NCBI RefSeq assembly: GCF_014077005.1
Contig: NZ_JACGVC010000046.1
Coordinates: 1-64,000 of the forward strand
Direction of reading: 5' to 3'
From: Colwellia sp. MB3u-45
Lineage (GTDB): Bacteria > Pseudomonadota > Gammaproteobacteria > Enterobacterales > Alteromonadaceae
Length of the DNA stretch: 64,000 nt
A model generated the notes under the pieces. It had not been told where the DNA came from, made no database searches, and was given only the letters and a program-made list of their open reading frames with translations. This document shows, piece by piece, positions 45,853 to 54,763 of this stretch. Numbering within the stretch: the stretch's first letter is position 1; each line of letters begins with the position of its first letter. The position numbers were made by a program, and so were the translations under genes.

Positions 45853-47277
45853 ATGACACCGCAACAACTTCAAACTATTCAATTATCAGAAAAGTTAAGT
45901 GCTTTAGAAGCGAGTAACACCATTTACTTAGATTTATCAGCATTATATGACCGACCTTTACATGTTCATACTAAGTTAGTTGAACATTTACCCGATAACC
46001 TTATTAATTTTATCAACCTTGAACATTTAGTGTTAACGGGCTTTTATAGTTTAAGGTCATTATCAGTTTTATTTAGTTTAACGAAATTAAAAACCCTAGA
46101 GTTAAGTTTATGTGATGCGTTAGGTAATGAAATTGACATACAGTGGCTGAAAAAAATAGCGGTTTTATCGTTAAAAGTTTGTTGTTACTCCCCTGCAAAA
46201 CCAATAACGCACTTTGAGCAGTTAACACAAATAGGAAAGCTAACAAACCTGACAAAACTAACTATATATGACCTTACTCAGTTAGTTTCGCTCTCAGGCA
46301 TTGAAAAATTAACTAATTTAACTGAGCTTTCGATTCGAAGTTGCTATGGGCTAGTCTGTATAGACGCAATAACAACTCTGCCAAATTTAACTAAGTTAGA
46401 GTTACTAGATTGTGATTCATTAAGTAAGTTAGACGGCTTGATCTTATTACAAAAAATCAGCTATTTATGGCTATGTTTACCACGTTATTCAGGTTCATAT
46501 AAAGAAATAACTCAGCTAATAAATCTAGAAACATTAGAAATAGACGGTAAAGTATGTAAACAACTTACTTCATTAAATGATTTTTATAAATTAAAAAAAC
46601 TACAAAGGTTAAGCTTATTGGGAGGTTCGAAATTATTGTCACTTAATGGTATCGAAAATTTACTCATGCTTACTGAATTAACAATTAATGGCTGCCATCA
46701 GCTTAAAAATATTGAAGCATTAAGCTCGCTCGATAAGTTAGCTGAATTAGCAATTTATGATTGCCCTCAACTCAAAGAGATTAAAGTACTAAATTCACTC
46801 AATAAATTGACAGAATTAAATATTATAGAGTGTAATGCTATTGATAATATTGATTTTGCACAGTGGCAAGTACCTGAATGCTTGAAAAAATTAACACTTT
46901 ATCATTCGGGTAACTTACATTTATTTAATATAGTTAAGCTAATAAACCTAACGACACTAATCCTGATCGGGAAAAGCAGAGAAAATAAAACAACATGGTG
47001 TTCAATCGAAGATATTGGCGAATTACTCTCGGTGCAAGAGCTACTTCTCGCTAGAAGTATCACCATACATTCATTAAAACCTTTAAAGAAGTTATCAAAA
47101 TTGACCTCGTTAAACCTTGCAGACCGTCAAATAGTTTTAGTAGCTGATACAAAGAAATTGCAGCTGCAATATTTAGAATATATTCATTTAACTGGTTGTG
47201 AGCAATTAGAAAACATTAATGTGCAAAACCTCTTGCCCAAATTAATTAAAGTACCAATAGATCATGAGTGCCAGTAA
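45853..47277 (+). CDS. Cytoplasmic leucine-rich-repeat protein
   Basis: A 474-residue protein made almost wholly of leucine-rich repeats of about 22-24 residues (for example LTNLTKLTIYDLTQLVSLSG, LTNLTELSIRSCYGLVCIDA). I count roughly 14-16 units from residue 50 to 465. There is no signal peptide, membrane segment, LPXTG or Cys cap, and no enzymatic domain, so it should be intracellular and bind a protein partner. AT-rich composition with many TTA codons stands out from the core genes on either side. It is divergent from the WYL regulator and shares its operator region. Its partner is not visible in the island. Confidence 0.85.
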   Translation: MTPQQLQTIQLSEKLSALEASNTIYLDLSALYDRPLHVHTKLVEHLPDNLINFINLEHLVLTGFYSLRSLSVLFSLTKLKTLELSLCDALGNEIDIQWLKKIAVLSLKVCCYSPAKPITHFEQLTQIGKLTNLTKLTIYDLTQLVSLSGIEKLTNLTELSIRSCYGLVCIDAITTLPNLTKLELLDCDSLSKLDGLILLQKISYLWLCLPRYSGSYKEITQLINLETLEIDGKVCKQLTSLNDFYKLKKLQRLSLLGGSKLLSLNGIENLLMLTELTINGCHQLKNIEALSSLDKLAELAIYDCPQLKEIKVLNSLNKLTELNIIECNAIDNIDFAQWQVPECLKKLTLYHSGNLHLFNIVKLINLTTLILIGKSRENKTTWCSIEDIGELLSVQELLLARSITIHSLKPLKKLSKLTSLNLADRQIVLVADTKKLQLQYLEYIHLTGCEQLENINVQNLLPKLIKVPIDHECQ

Positions 47278-47529
47278 CCATAACGGCTGAACTAAATAAT
47301 ATCGCTGCATTGTACAAAAATGCGTTTGTGATCGCTAAATAAAGGGATATTTTGATACTTTTTTAGTGCCCGGACAAATCAAAGTGTATTTAACAAGTGC
47401 TAAAACCTAAATATCGTCACGTTCAATTTTCATGTCGATGAAATCGACATAGTGAGTGTTTTACCTATTTTCTTCATTAGGCTCACTAGCTACAACCTAC
47501 ATTAGCAAATAATAAAAATCAGGTATAAA
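47278..47529. other. Spacer with a perfect triloop hairpin
   Basis: Contains ATGTCGAT-GAA-ATCGACAT (47432-47450), a perfect 8-bp stem with a 3-base loop and no T-tract. It is 155 bases after the LRR stop. Otherwise nothing was seen. Confidence 0.6.
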
Positions 47530-47552
47530 AAAACCTCGAATAACGAGGTTTT
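47530..47552. terminator. Bidirectional terminator between the LRR gene and yicC
   Basis: AAAACCTCG/CGAGGTTTT, 5-base loop, A-run on the left and T-run on the right. It lies 38 bases after the yicC stop. Confidence 0.85.
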
Positions 47553-47589
47553 AATTACTGCGCAGTGCAACTACAGGTACATCAAAACA

Positions 47590-48453
47590 CTATTCTATAT
47601 TCTGGATCTGCTCGCGCATTTGCTCAATTAACACTTTTAACTCAACCGCTGAGTTGGTGATATCGGCATTAATAGATTTTGAACCTAAGGTGTTTGCTTC
47701 GCGGTTAAACTCTTGCATCATAAAATCTAAACGTCTGCCTTGTGCGCCGCCTTTTTTCAAAATGCTGCGGGTTTCTTTTACGTGACTAAATAGACGGTCA
47801 ATTTCTTCGTCAACATCCATTTTTTGCGCCAGTAATACCAGTTCTTGCTCAACACGTGATGATTCAAGTTCAATGTTAGCATCGGCAAACTTGTCGGTAA
47901 TGCGCTTACGTTGCCATGCTATGATTTCTGGCATGTGGCCTTTGACTATATCGGCTTGCTCGATAATACCATCTAAGCGCTGCTCAAGAAGCATCTTAAG
48001 GTTTTCACCTTCATCGGTACGAGCAACAATAAAGTCTTTTAATGCTTGATCAAAACCGGCTAGTACTTCTGCTTGAATGGTATTCATGTCAGCTTCTTCC
48101 GCTTCCATCACACCAGGCCAGCGCATAATTTCAATAGGGTTTACCGTCGCGTTATTAGCTAAGCTTGCAATGGTATTGGCATGGGTCATTAATTCGCCAG
48201 CTAGCTCTGTATTTAAGGTCATTTTACTTTTTTCTGCTGGGTTAGCATTAAAACGTAAATTACATTCTACTTTTCCGCGATTTAATTGCTTGCGAAATCG
48301 TTCTCTTAATACTGGCTCTATGCTTCTAAATTGCTCGGGTAAACGAAAATAGGTTTCGAGGAAACGTTGATTAACAGAACGGATTTCCCAAACGGCATTG
48401 CCCCATTCGCCCTTAATTTCATGGCGTGCGAACGCTGTCATACTATGGATCAT
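47590..48453 (-). CDS. yicC: YicC-family endoribonuclease
   Basis: A 287-residue cytoplasmic protein of the YicC/YloC family. The family start IHSMTAFAR, RSVNQRFLETYFRLPEQFR and the C-terminal EFNREANTLGSKSINADI are all present. E. coli YicC is an endoribonuclease that affects small-RNA decay. In many gammaproteobacteria it is divergent from and adjacent to rph; here three oxidoreductase genes lie between them. Confidence 0.95.
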   Translation of the reverse strand: MIHSMTAFARHEIKGEWGNAVWEIRSVNQRFLETYFRLPEQFRSIEPVLRERFRKQLNRGKVECNLRFNANPAEKSKMTLNTELAGELMTHANTIASLANNATVNPIEIMRWPGVMEAEEADMNTIQAEVLAGFDQALKDFIVARTDEGENLKMLLEQRLDGIIEQADIVKGHMPEIIAWQRKRITDKFADANIELESSRVEQELVLLAQKMDVDEEIDRLFSHVKETRSILKKGGAQGRRLDFMMQEFNREANTLGSKSINADITNSAVELKVLIEQMREQIQNIE

Positions 48454-48577
48454 TGAGTTTCCTAAATTTTTTAAATTAACATTGTGGTGAATTATGCCCT
48501 AGCTACTACTGGGTATCTACATTAAAAAGGTGTAGTTTGCGAGATCATGGTGGCAATATACCCGCTCCACGTCAATA

Positions 48578-50302
48578 TTAAGTCTTTGCTTGCTGCCAGC
48601 GCGCTTTAATATGGTCTGCAACGCGAAACGAGTTGGCATAAATGGTAAAGGTGTAAGGCACACTGCCGCCTGTTGGCATAAATGAAGCGTCTGTAACAAA
48701 TAAGTTTTCAACCTCATGTGTTTGGCAGTTTTTATTCAATACTGACGTTTTAGGGTCATGACCAAAACGACAACCACCCGCCATTAAGTTGGTGGGGGGC
48801 GAACTGCTCACCGATGATGAAACGTTGCTCGCGCCCATTTCTACTAATAACTTTTCAGCTTTTTCAGCGAGATACTCACCTACGTCTAAATCGTGATTAT
48901 GCGCGCCAATACGTACTTTTGCCACAGGGTCGCCCCACTTATCGGTGACTTCATCATCTAAGGCAACAAAACAATTATCGGTTGGCAACCAGTCATTAAA
49001 CACTTCAAAACGGAGTGTTTTATAGCTGGTGAATTCAGTTTTCATGCTTTGTTTGAGTGCTTCACCCCAAACTAGTGTTTCACTATTTTGGCTTTCATCA
49101 TATTGCCACTGCGTGCCTTGTGCACGCGAAATAGGATTTTGATAAAACAAGAAATCTATGGTGCCGCCTTTGGCTTTGCCATCGCGATTAATTCCGGTAA
49201 AAGCTTTATCATCAATTTGATACCAGTCTTGTAAAGCACGATTAATAAAAGGCCCTACTTGGGTAAGTTGTGTTTTTTTCTCGTCGGTTAAGTCTTTATA
49301 AAAGAAATCACCACGACCCGTTCCACCGGCACTAAAAACTAAATTTTTACCGACTTGGCCGGTATTGTTGGCTAAACCGTTAGGGAATTTTTCGCCTTTG
49401 GAAGCCAATAACAAACGTGAGGTTTCAATGGCTTGGCATGCCACTACATAATATTGAGCCTGAACAGTTTTTTTGCGCCCTGCTTGATCATAATAGTGCA
49501 CGCCAGATATTTCACCTTGGCTATCGGTCGCAATGTTATACACTTTTGCATGCGGTGTTATGGTGCAATTACCCGTAGCCACGGCGTGGTTCAATAATGC
49601 CGCTCGGCCACCACCTTTCGCGCCTGACGAACAACCATAACTGCTGCAATAACCTGAATATTCACAGCTATTTCTGCCCATTGCCGGTTGAGATAATATC
49701 GCTCTGGGCACTGGCACTGTGTGATAACCTATTTTTTCTGCACTTTCGTCTATCCACGATGAAATGGCATGTTCAGCCAAGGGTGGATAAGGAAAGTCGG
49801 TTGAACGAGGTTCTTGATGTGGATGTGCACTGGCTCTGCCTGATACACCAACCACCTTTTCAACTATCGCGTAGTAAGGTTCTAGCTCATCATAACTGAT
49901 CGGCCAGTCAACGACATTGGCGCCTTTAATGCTGCCAAATTCAGTTTTCAAACGAAAATCTACTGGCTTTAAACGATGAAAGTAGCCACTCATAAAATTT
50001 GACGAGCCACCAACTACTGTGCCATTCCAAAAGCTCCAACCCGATTCACTGGTTGCTTGGCCTTGCCAAAAACTTTCACCTGCGGCGTTTTCATATTCTT
50101 CTTCAATAACATGCTGTTCGTCTTCAAGTTTAGGGTTGTAAGCATCACGTAAGCTGATCGCAAGTTCATCTTTATAAAACTCTTTTTCTGTTAACCAAGC
50201 GCCTTTCTCTAGCACTAACACTTTAGCACCGGCGTTGGCTAAGGTATAAGCTACTGGTGAAGCACCTGCGCCACTACCCACTATACAAATATCATATTTC
50301 AT
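48578..50302 (-). CDS. GMC-family FAD oxidoreductase
   Basis: 574 residues. The N-terminal FAD-binding dinucleotide fold is VGSGAGASPVAYTLANAGA (about 7-25). The GMC block is FWNGTVVGGSSNFMSGYFHR. The C-terminal GMC half has MAGGCRFGHDP, VENLFVTDASFMPTGGSVPYT and the final helix. The paired subunit-3 gene upstream suggests a membrane-linked dehydrogenase for a sugar, gluconate-type acid or alcohol, with electrons going to the respiratory chain. No signal peptide is seen, so export may occur with its Tat-bearing partner. It overlaps the partner gene by 4 bases (ATGA). The substrate is unknown. Confidence 0.9.
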   Translation of the reverse strand: MKYDICIVGSGAGASPVAYTLANAGAKVLVLEKGAWLTEKEFYKDELAISLRDAYNPKLEDEQHVIEEEYENAAGESFWQGQATSESGWSFWNGTVVGGSSNFMSGYFHRLKPVDFRLKTEFGSIKGANVVDWPISYDELEPYYAIVEKVVGVSGRASAHPHQEPRSTDFPYPPLAEHAISSWIDESAEKIGYHTVPVPRAILSQPAMGRNSCEYSGYCSSYGCSSGAKGGGRAALLNHAVATGNCTITPHAKVYNIATDSQGEISGVHYYDQAGRKKTVQAQYYVVACQAIETSRLLLASKGEKFPNGLANNTGQVGKNLVFSAGGTGRGDFFYKDLTDEKKTQLTQVGPFINRALQDWYQIDDKAFTGINRDGKAKGGTIDFLFYQNPISRAQGTQWQYDESQNSETLVWGEALKQSMKTEFTSYKTLRFEVFNDWLPTDNCFVALDDEVTDKWGDPVAKVRIGAHNHDLDVGEYLAEKAEKLLVEMGASNVSSSVSSSPPTNLMAGGCRFGHDPKTSVLNKNCQTHEVENLFVTDASFMPTGGSVPYTFTIYANSFRVADHIKARWQQAKT

Positions 50303-51069
50303 GCTTTTCGAGTTCCTGTTTGCTTGCCCATATATTGCTGATGGCTGACAATTTGTGTGCTTGTTGTCTTGGAAAACGGCGCTTTGTTACTCAGCACAAT
50401 AGGTTGTTTACCGGGTAATTCATAATAACGCTGCCCAGCTTGAGGTAAGGGAAAACCCGCTTGATGATCTAACCATTGCCAACCTATACCATTAGGATTA
50501 CCACCATAACTTGGCGGTGTCAGCATGGCCTCGAAAATATAGCTAACTAAATTACTTAACCAATTCTCGCCCGCGCGTGAGCGACTAATGGCCCGCAATA
50601 TTTTTTCTTTTTCATCAAAGCTTAAGAGCACAAAGTTTTTCTGTAATTCACTGTTGCTGAAACCATTTAGCCAGCCCACGCCTTTATAAATAAATTCAAT
50701 TTCATCGCTGTCGGTGGGCTGTTGAAACACGACATTATATAAATACTGTGTTGCTTGAATTTCTTTTGCACTAGGGCCCGTTGGCGACTCAGGTAATAAA
50801 TGCGTAAGTACCGCTTCAAGGGTTAACCAAGGGTCAGTTTTCAATACTTGGGCAAATTGCTCACCAGCCAGTGTTGACCAAGCGCGTAATGGCATAGCGG
50901 CAACCATAGTCGCGCCCGCTGCAGATTTTAGTGCACTGCGCCTGGAAACTTTCTTTTGTAGCCATTTGGGCGTGCGAAAATTTTCATCAAAAAATGAGTT
51001 CACTAGCGACATTGCTGTGTTCGTTGTTTGCTTTCGAACCATAGCTTTAACCTTTTGCACTTGCGTCAT
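50299..51069 (-). CDS. Gluconate 2-dehydrogenase subunit 3-like protein
   Basis: A 256-residue partner of the GMC oxidoreductase. A Tat signal, SRRSALKSAAGATMVAAMP, sits at about 42-60 after an N-terminal leader longer than usual. The mature part resembles the gluconate 2-dehydrogenase subunit 3 family: LTLEAVLTHLLPESPTGPSA, FVLLSFDEKEKILRAI and the C-terminal MLTPPSYGGNPNGIGWQWL. AAGGAA lies 7 bases before the ATG, inside the end of the thioredoxin-like gene (23-base overlap). Confidence 0.85.
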   Translation of the reverse strand: MTQVQKVKAMVRKQTTNTAMSLVNSFFDENFRTPKWLQKKVSRRSALKSAAGATMVAAMPLRAWSTLAGEQFAQVLKTDPWLTLEAVLTHLLPESPTGPSAKEIQATQYLYNVVFQQPTDSDEIEFIYKGVGWLNGFSNSELQKNFVLLSFDEKEKILRAISRSRAGENWLSNLVSYIFEAMLTPPSYGGNPNGIGWQWLDHQAGFPLPQAGQRYYELPGKQPIVLSNKAPFSKTTSTQIVSHQQYMGKQTGTRKA

Positions 51070-51610
51070 TTAAATTTTCCTTATTATTTTTTACCTGCCA
51101 TTTTGCGAGAAAAGTCAGCCAGTACTGCGCAGAATACTGCAAGTCGTCAAGTAATTCAGCGGTATCTTTGGACAACAACATTTGGCCGGTATTGGTTGAA
51201 ACATACATATGCGGGTAACCTTGCACGGGTGGCAATGACTTCATAAAAGCTTCGTTTTCATTGCTGTCACTCACGCTTATTTTAAGCAGAACATAATTAT
51301 CATGCAGCGCTTGGTAAATTTTAGGATTTTTCGCTAGAAAAGCATCCATTTTATGACACCAAGTACACCAATTGCCGCCAATTTCAATTAACACATTTCT
51401 GTTACTGGCTTGCGCGATGACAATAGCTGCTTGCGCGTCTTTAAACGGATCGCGCTTATCGTCATAAACTTTACTGTATAATGGCAATTCGTTTGCAGTA
51501 GCAATTGTTGACGGGTGTGCAGAAGCTTGCGCACTTACTGGGCTGGTGAGCAATAAACTTGATAACAATACACTCGCTAACCATAAAACAATAAACAGCT
51601 GAAATTTCAT
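51047..51610 (-). CDS. Exported thioredoxin-like protein (WCTWC)
   Basis: 187 residues with a signal peptide (about 1-27, ending PVSAQA). The thioredoxin fold carries the redox motif in NWCTWCHKMDAF (about 80-91), and the cis-proline region is VQGYPHMYV. It resembles the DsbD-gamma/thioredoxin_7 group that acts in the periplasm. As the first gene of the three-gene oxidoreductase cassette, it may serve assembly or disulfide handling of the dehydrogenase. Confidence 0.85.
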   Translation of the reverse strand: MKFQLFIVLWLASVLLSSLLLTSPVSAQASAHPSTIATANELPLYSKVYDDKRDPFKDAQAAIVIAQASNRNVLIEIGGNWCTWCHKMDAFLAKNPKIYQALHDNYVLLKISVSDSNENEAFMKSLPPVQGYPHMYVSTNTGQMLLSKDTAELLDDLQYSAQYWLTFLAKWQVKNNKENLNDASAKG

Positions 51611-51777
51611 AAATTCTCTCTACGTCAATAATATTCAATGGCCACTAACAACAAACCCACAATAGAGTGACCTTATATTAATTAACTATATTTCAAAATA
51701 CTTGTAACGTCATTATGTCAAATTGCTATCCGAACGATTATAATGCGCAGCAATTATACTATGATAGGAAATGCAAC

Positions 51778-52491
51778 ATGCGTCCAAGCGGCAGAACTTT
51801 AGGGCAAATACGTCCTGTAACCATTACGCGTCAATTTACCGCTCATGCAGAAGGCTCAGTGCTTATTGAGTTTGGTGATACCAAAGTTATATGTACCGCT
51901 ACAGTGGAAACCGGTGTACCGCGTTTTATGAAAGGCCAGGGCAAAGGTTGGATCAACGCTGAATACGGCATGTTACCTCGCTCTACTCACACGCGTATGC
52001 GTCGCGAAGCTGCCAATGGCAAACAAAGCGGTCGCACCTTAGAGATTTCTCGTTTAATCGCGCGTTCATTGCGTGCTGCGGTTGATTTAGCTGCATTGGG
52101 TGAAAATACTATTACGATTGATTGTGATGTTATTCAAGCTGACGGTGGCACACGTACCGCTTCAATTACCGGCGCTTGTGTCGCTTTGGTTGATGCACTA
52201 AACCATATGCGCGCTAAAGGTATTATTAATAACAATCCCCTTAAGCACATGATTGCCGCTGTTTCTGTGGGTATCTATAAAGGTGAAGCGATTTCTGATT
52301 TAGAATATGTTGAAGATTCAGCCGCTGACACTGACATGAACGTTGTCATGACCGAAACCGGCAAGTTAATTGAAGTGCAAGGCACAGCTGAAGAAGAACC
52401 CTTTAGCTTTGACGAAATGCAACAAATGCTCGCACTTGCTAAGAACAGTATTAATGAACTGTTTGATATTCAAAAAACTGCTTTAAATTAA
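51778..52491 (+). CDS. rph: Ribonuclease PH
   Basis: A phosphorolytic 3'-5' exoribonuclease that trims tRNA and rRNA precursors. 237 residues, equal to the usual length. Start [14 protein letters not shown]; conserved blocks are [35 protein letters not shown] and [20 protein letters not shown]. The ATG at 51778 is chosen for family length and the AGGAAA upstream; an in-frame ATG at 51715 would add 21 unsupported residues. It is followed by pyrE after 18 bases, the common rph-pyrE pair. Confidence 0.97.
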   Translation: MRPSGRTLGQIRPVTITRQFTAHAEGSVLIEFGDTKVICTATVETGVPRFMKGQGKGWINAEYGMLPRSTHTRMRREAANGKQSGRTLEISRLIARSLRAAVDLAALGENTITIDCDVIQADGGTRTASITGACVALVDALNHMRAKGIINNNPLKHMIAAVSVGIYKGEAISDLEYVEDSAADTDMNVVMTETGKLIEVQGTAEEEPFSFDEMQQMLALAKNSINELFDIQKTALN

Positions 52492-52509
52492 GCCAGACAG
52501 GAGCTAATT

Positions 52510-53151
52510 ATGAAAGATTATCAACGCGAATTTATTGAATTTGCTTTAGCTAAACAAGTGTTACGTTTTGGCGAATTCACCTTAAAGTCAGGCCGTATTA
52601 GTCCTTATTTTTTCAATGCGGGTTTATTCAATACCGGTGGTGATTTAGCACGTTTAGGACGTTTTTATGCCGCGGCATTGCAAGATTCTAGCATTGACTA
52701 CAATTTGTTGTTTGGCCCTGCTTACAAAGGCATTCCTATTGCCACCACCACAGCAGTTGCACTTTCTGACAGTTACAATATTGATATGCCATATTGCTTT
52801 AACCGCAAAGAAGCTAAAACCCACGGTGAAGGTGGCAGCTTAGTAGGCTCACCCCTTGAAGGTAAAGTGATGCTGGTTGATGATGTCATCACCGCAGGCA
52901 CTGCCATTCGTGAGTCAATGCAAATTATTCAGGCTCACGGTGCTGAATTATCCGGTGTACTGATTGCCTTAGACCGACAAGAAAAAGGCCAAGCAGAGCT
53001 TTCTGCCATTCAAGAAGTTGAGCGCGACTTTAATACCAAGGTCATTTCTATTGTTACCTTGGCTGACTTAATCAGCTACTTGGAAGAAAAACCAGACATG
53101 ACTGACAGCTTGGCTAGCATTAAAAAATATCGTGAAGATTACGGTATTTAA
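52510..53151 (+). CDS. pyrE: Orotate phosphoribosyltransferase
   Basis: Forms orotidine 5'-phosphate from orotate and PRPP in pyrimidine synthesis. 213 residues, normal length. N-terminal [23 protein letters not shown] loop [17 protein letters not shown] (about 120-136); [10 protein letters not shown]. Cotranscribed with rph, with AGGAGC upstream and a strong terminator downstream. I found no clear pyrimidine attenuator between the genes. Confidence 0.98.
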   Translation: MKDYQREFIEFALAKQVLRFGEFTLKSGRISPYFFNAGLFNTGGDLARLGRFYAAALQDSSIDYNLLFGPAYKGIPIATTTAVALSDSYNIDMPYCFNRKEAKTHGEGGSLVGSPLEGKVMLVDDVITAGTAIRESMQIIQAHGAELSGVLIALDRQEKGQAELSAIQEVERDFNTKVISIVTLADLISYLEEKPDMTDSLASIKKYREDYGI

Positions 53152-53202
53152 GTAATAAATTAACTCTTGCTATAGTCAGCAAATAGTAGTGTCACCAAAC
53201 GT

Positions 53203-53232
53203 AAAAAGCCTGCAAAATTGCAGGCTTTTTTG
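53203..53232 (+). terminator. Rho-independent terminator of rph-pyrE
   Basis: AAAAAGCCTGCAA/TTGCAGGCTTTTT stem with a tiny loop and T6 tail, 52 bases after the pyrE stop. It could also stop the convergent metalloprotease gene. Confidence 0.95.
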
Positions 53233-53265
53233 TTACTAAAAATCGTATCACAGGCTCAGCGATCA

Positions 53266-54273
53266 CTAGGCCGTTAGCTCAAATTGATAGCTTGCTGATT
53301 TTTCATAGGCTTGATTAATAGTAGCGTAAAATTTTTCAATGCGGCCCGCTCTTTCATCAACCGCTAATGGTCGGCTTGGCACTAAGGCTTCTTGCGCTGA
53401 TAAGGTTTGGGCAATTTGACGATCAAAAGCTTTACTACTGTCATTATTTTCAAGGCTAGTGTCACTTTGCAGCAGCGCTTTATCAGGATATAACTGACCT
53501 AACGGCGGCTTAGCCTCAACATTGTCAGCACTGATATTCGTTAACTCTGCCTGAGCTTCTAAAATAATACTAGCCGCCGAAGCAGCAACGCGAATATCTT
53601 GTGCTGATGGATTAGCCGGTGCTAAGGCAGCCGCTTGCACTTTATTCATTTTAGCAATGGTTTCTGTTGGCTCACCTGCAATAGGCGTTAAATCAACAGA
53701 GACTTCACCAGCAACAGCATATTTTTTACCATTTGGACCAATTTCATATGAATAAGATGGCGCGCCAGTAAATGAACCACCAACGCCAGCATGAGCGTTT
53801 TCATGATTACGCACCGCTTTATCGCGATTTTCCAAGCTGCGAATAATTTGTGTATTGGCCAACTCTTCCGCACTCGATTGTTGGTCACTACTTGCACTTT
53901 TTTGCCCCGGTTTTGCTTCTCCAGAGCTGTCGCTATTTTGCTTATTAGCCTCTTGTTCTGAGTGCTTTGCTGAGTCTTGCCCTGAGCTATTGCCTGAGCC
54001 ATCACCTGAACTATTGTGTGAACTATTACCAATAACATCGTTAGCGAGCTCAGCTTGTTTACGTAAGCTGGCAAAATCTACTTGCTGATTGTTTTGTGCG
54101 GGAGTGCGGCCACGCTCTTTGTCAGAGGCCGGACCTTTTTCGGCGCCTGATTGACTCGATGGCTCAGGCTTTGTGATGACTTCTCTTTGCTGATTTTCAC
54201 GACGTAAGCTATCTGTCTGCAGGTTTACCACAGTTTGTATGGGTAGATGAGTGTTTTGTGGCGTGATATTCAT
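53266..54273 (-). CDS. SprA-related putative metalloprotease
   Basis: 335 residues. The N-terminal half (about 1-150) is low-complexity, rich in Ser, Gln, Asn and Gly, and looks disordered. The C-terminal half has the SprA-related family core: RDKAVRNHENAHAGVGGSFT (a HENAH variant of a zinc HEXXH motif), PSYSYEIGPNGKKYAVAGEV and DIRVAASAASII. Catalysis is inferred, not shown. No signal peptide is visible. The upstream 102-residue gene ends 5 bases before it, so the two are an operon. Confidence 0.8.
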   Translation of the reverse strand: MNITPQNTHLPIQTVVNLQTDSLRRENQQREVITKPEPSSQSGAEKGPASDKERGRTPAQNNQQVDFASLRKQAELANDVIGNSSHNSSGDGSGNSSGQDSAKHSEQEANKQNSDSSGEAKPGQKSASSDQQSSAEELANTQIIRSLENRDKAVRNHENAHAGVGGSFTGAPSYSYEIGPNGKKYAVAGEVSVDLTPIAGEPTETIAKMNKVQAAALAPANPSAQDIRVAASAASIILEAQAELTNISADNVEAKPPLGQLYPDKALLQSDTSLENNDSSKAFDRQIAQTLSAQEALVPSRPLAVDERAGRIEKFYATINQAYEKSASYQFELTA

Positions 54274-54278
54274 AACCG

Positions 54279-54587
54279 CTAAACGGTAACGTCCAATAAC
54301 GAGCCTAAGTTTTCATCGGCTGATTGCATCACTTCAACAGATGCCTTCGCTTGAAATTCTGCCACACGCAAATCTATGAGTGACTGCGTTAGGTTTACCG
54401 GACTATCACCCTTTTGTTGAGCTAGCTCGTTAACATTAGCCACAGGAGCATTACTTGCTTGAGCGACGCCATAAGATTCCGCAGCTAGGCTAGTACTAGT
54501 CGCTATATTTTCGGCCGCTTTAAAAACATCTTCATTCGCTTTTTGAAGGCCTTGTGCACCAAGATTAAAGGCGGATTGAATTTCCAC
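54279..54587 (-). CDS. Small conserved protein with flagellar-rod-like helices
   Basis: 102 residues, starting at GTG 54587 because GAGGAG lies 6 bases upstream; a GTG nine codons earlier would place that site inside the gene. The sequence MEIQSAFNLGAQGLQKANED (start codon read as Met), then LTQSLIDLRVAEFQAKASVEVMQ and LGSLLDV, is heptad-rich and reminiscent of the termini of flagellar rod/hook proteins. It may self-associate or accompany an exported partner. The function is unknown. Upstream is a 13-bp repeat array. Confidence 0.7.
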   Translation of the reverse strand: MEIQSAFNLGAQGLQKANEDVFKAAENIATSTSLAAESYGVAQASNAPVANVNELAQQKGDSPVNLTQSLIDLRVAEFQAKASVEVMQSADENLGSLLDVTV

Positions 54588-54625
54588 AAAATACTCCTCA
54601 ATGATTACTGACACTTACGCTGTAC

Positions 54626-54681
54626 TTATACTCTGTAGTTATACTCTGTAGTTATACTCTGTAGTTATACTCTGTAGTTAT
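54626..54681. repeat. Tandem 13-bp repeat (TTATACTCTGTAG), four copies plus a partial
   Basis: Perfect copies at 54626, 54639, 54652 and 54665, then TTAT. On the minus strand each unit gives GTATAAC, a -10-like hexamer, so copy number could alter the promoter of the downstream (minus) gene pair. Confidence 0.95.
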
Positions 54682-54763
54682 CTGCTAAATTTACGGTTCA
54701 ACTTAACATTCAGTTGCCTGCTCAATTATCAACCAAAAGTGTTAAAAAGTAAACCGTTACTCT

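Noticed and set aside
42928-47277. Complete known phage-defence system (BREX, CBASS, restriction-modification, Thoeris)
   Set aside because: Only a WYL regulator of the type found beside such systems is present; no nuclease, methylase, ATPase, cyclase or TIR gene is seen.
42041-47589. Integrative element with attachment sites
   Set aside because: No integrase, no tRNA target and no flanking direct repeat that I could find by eye.
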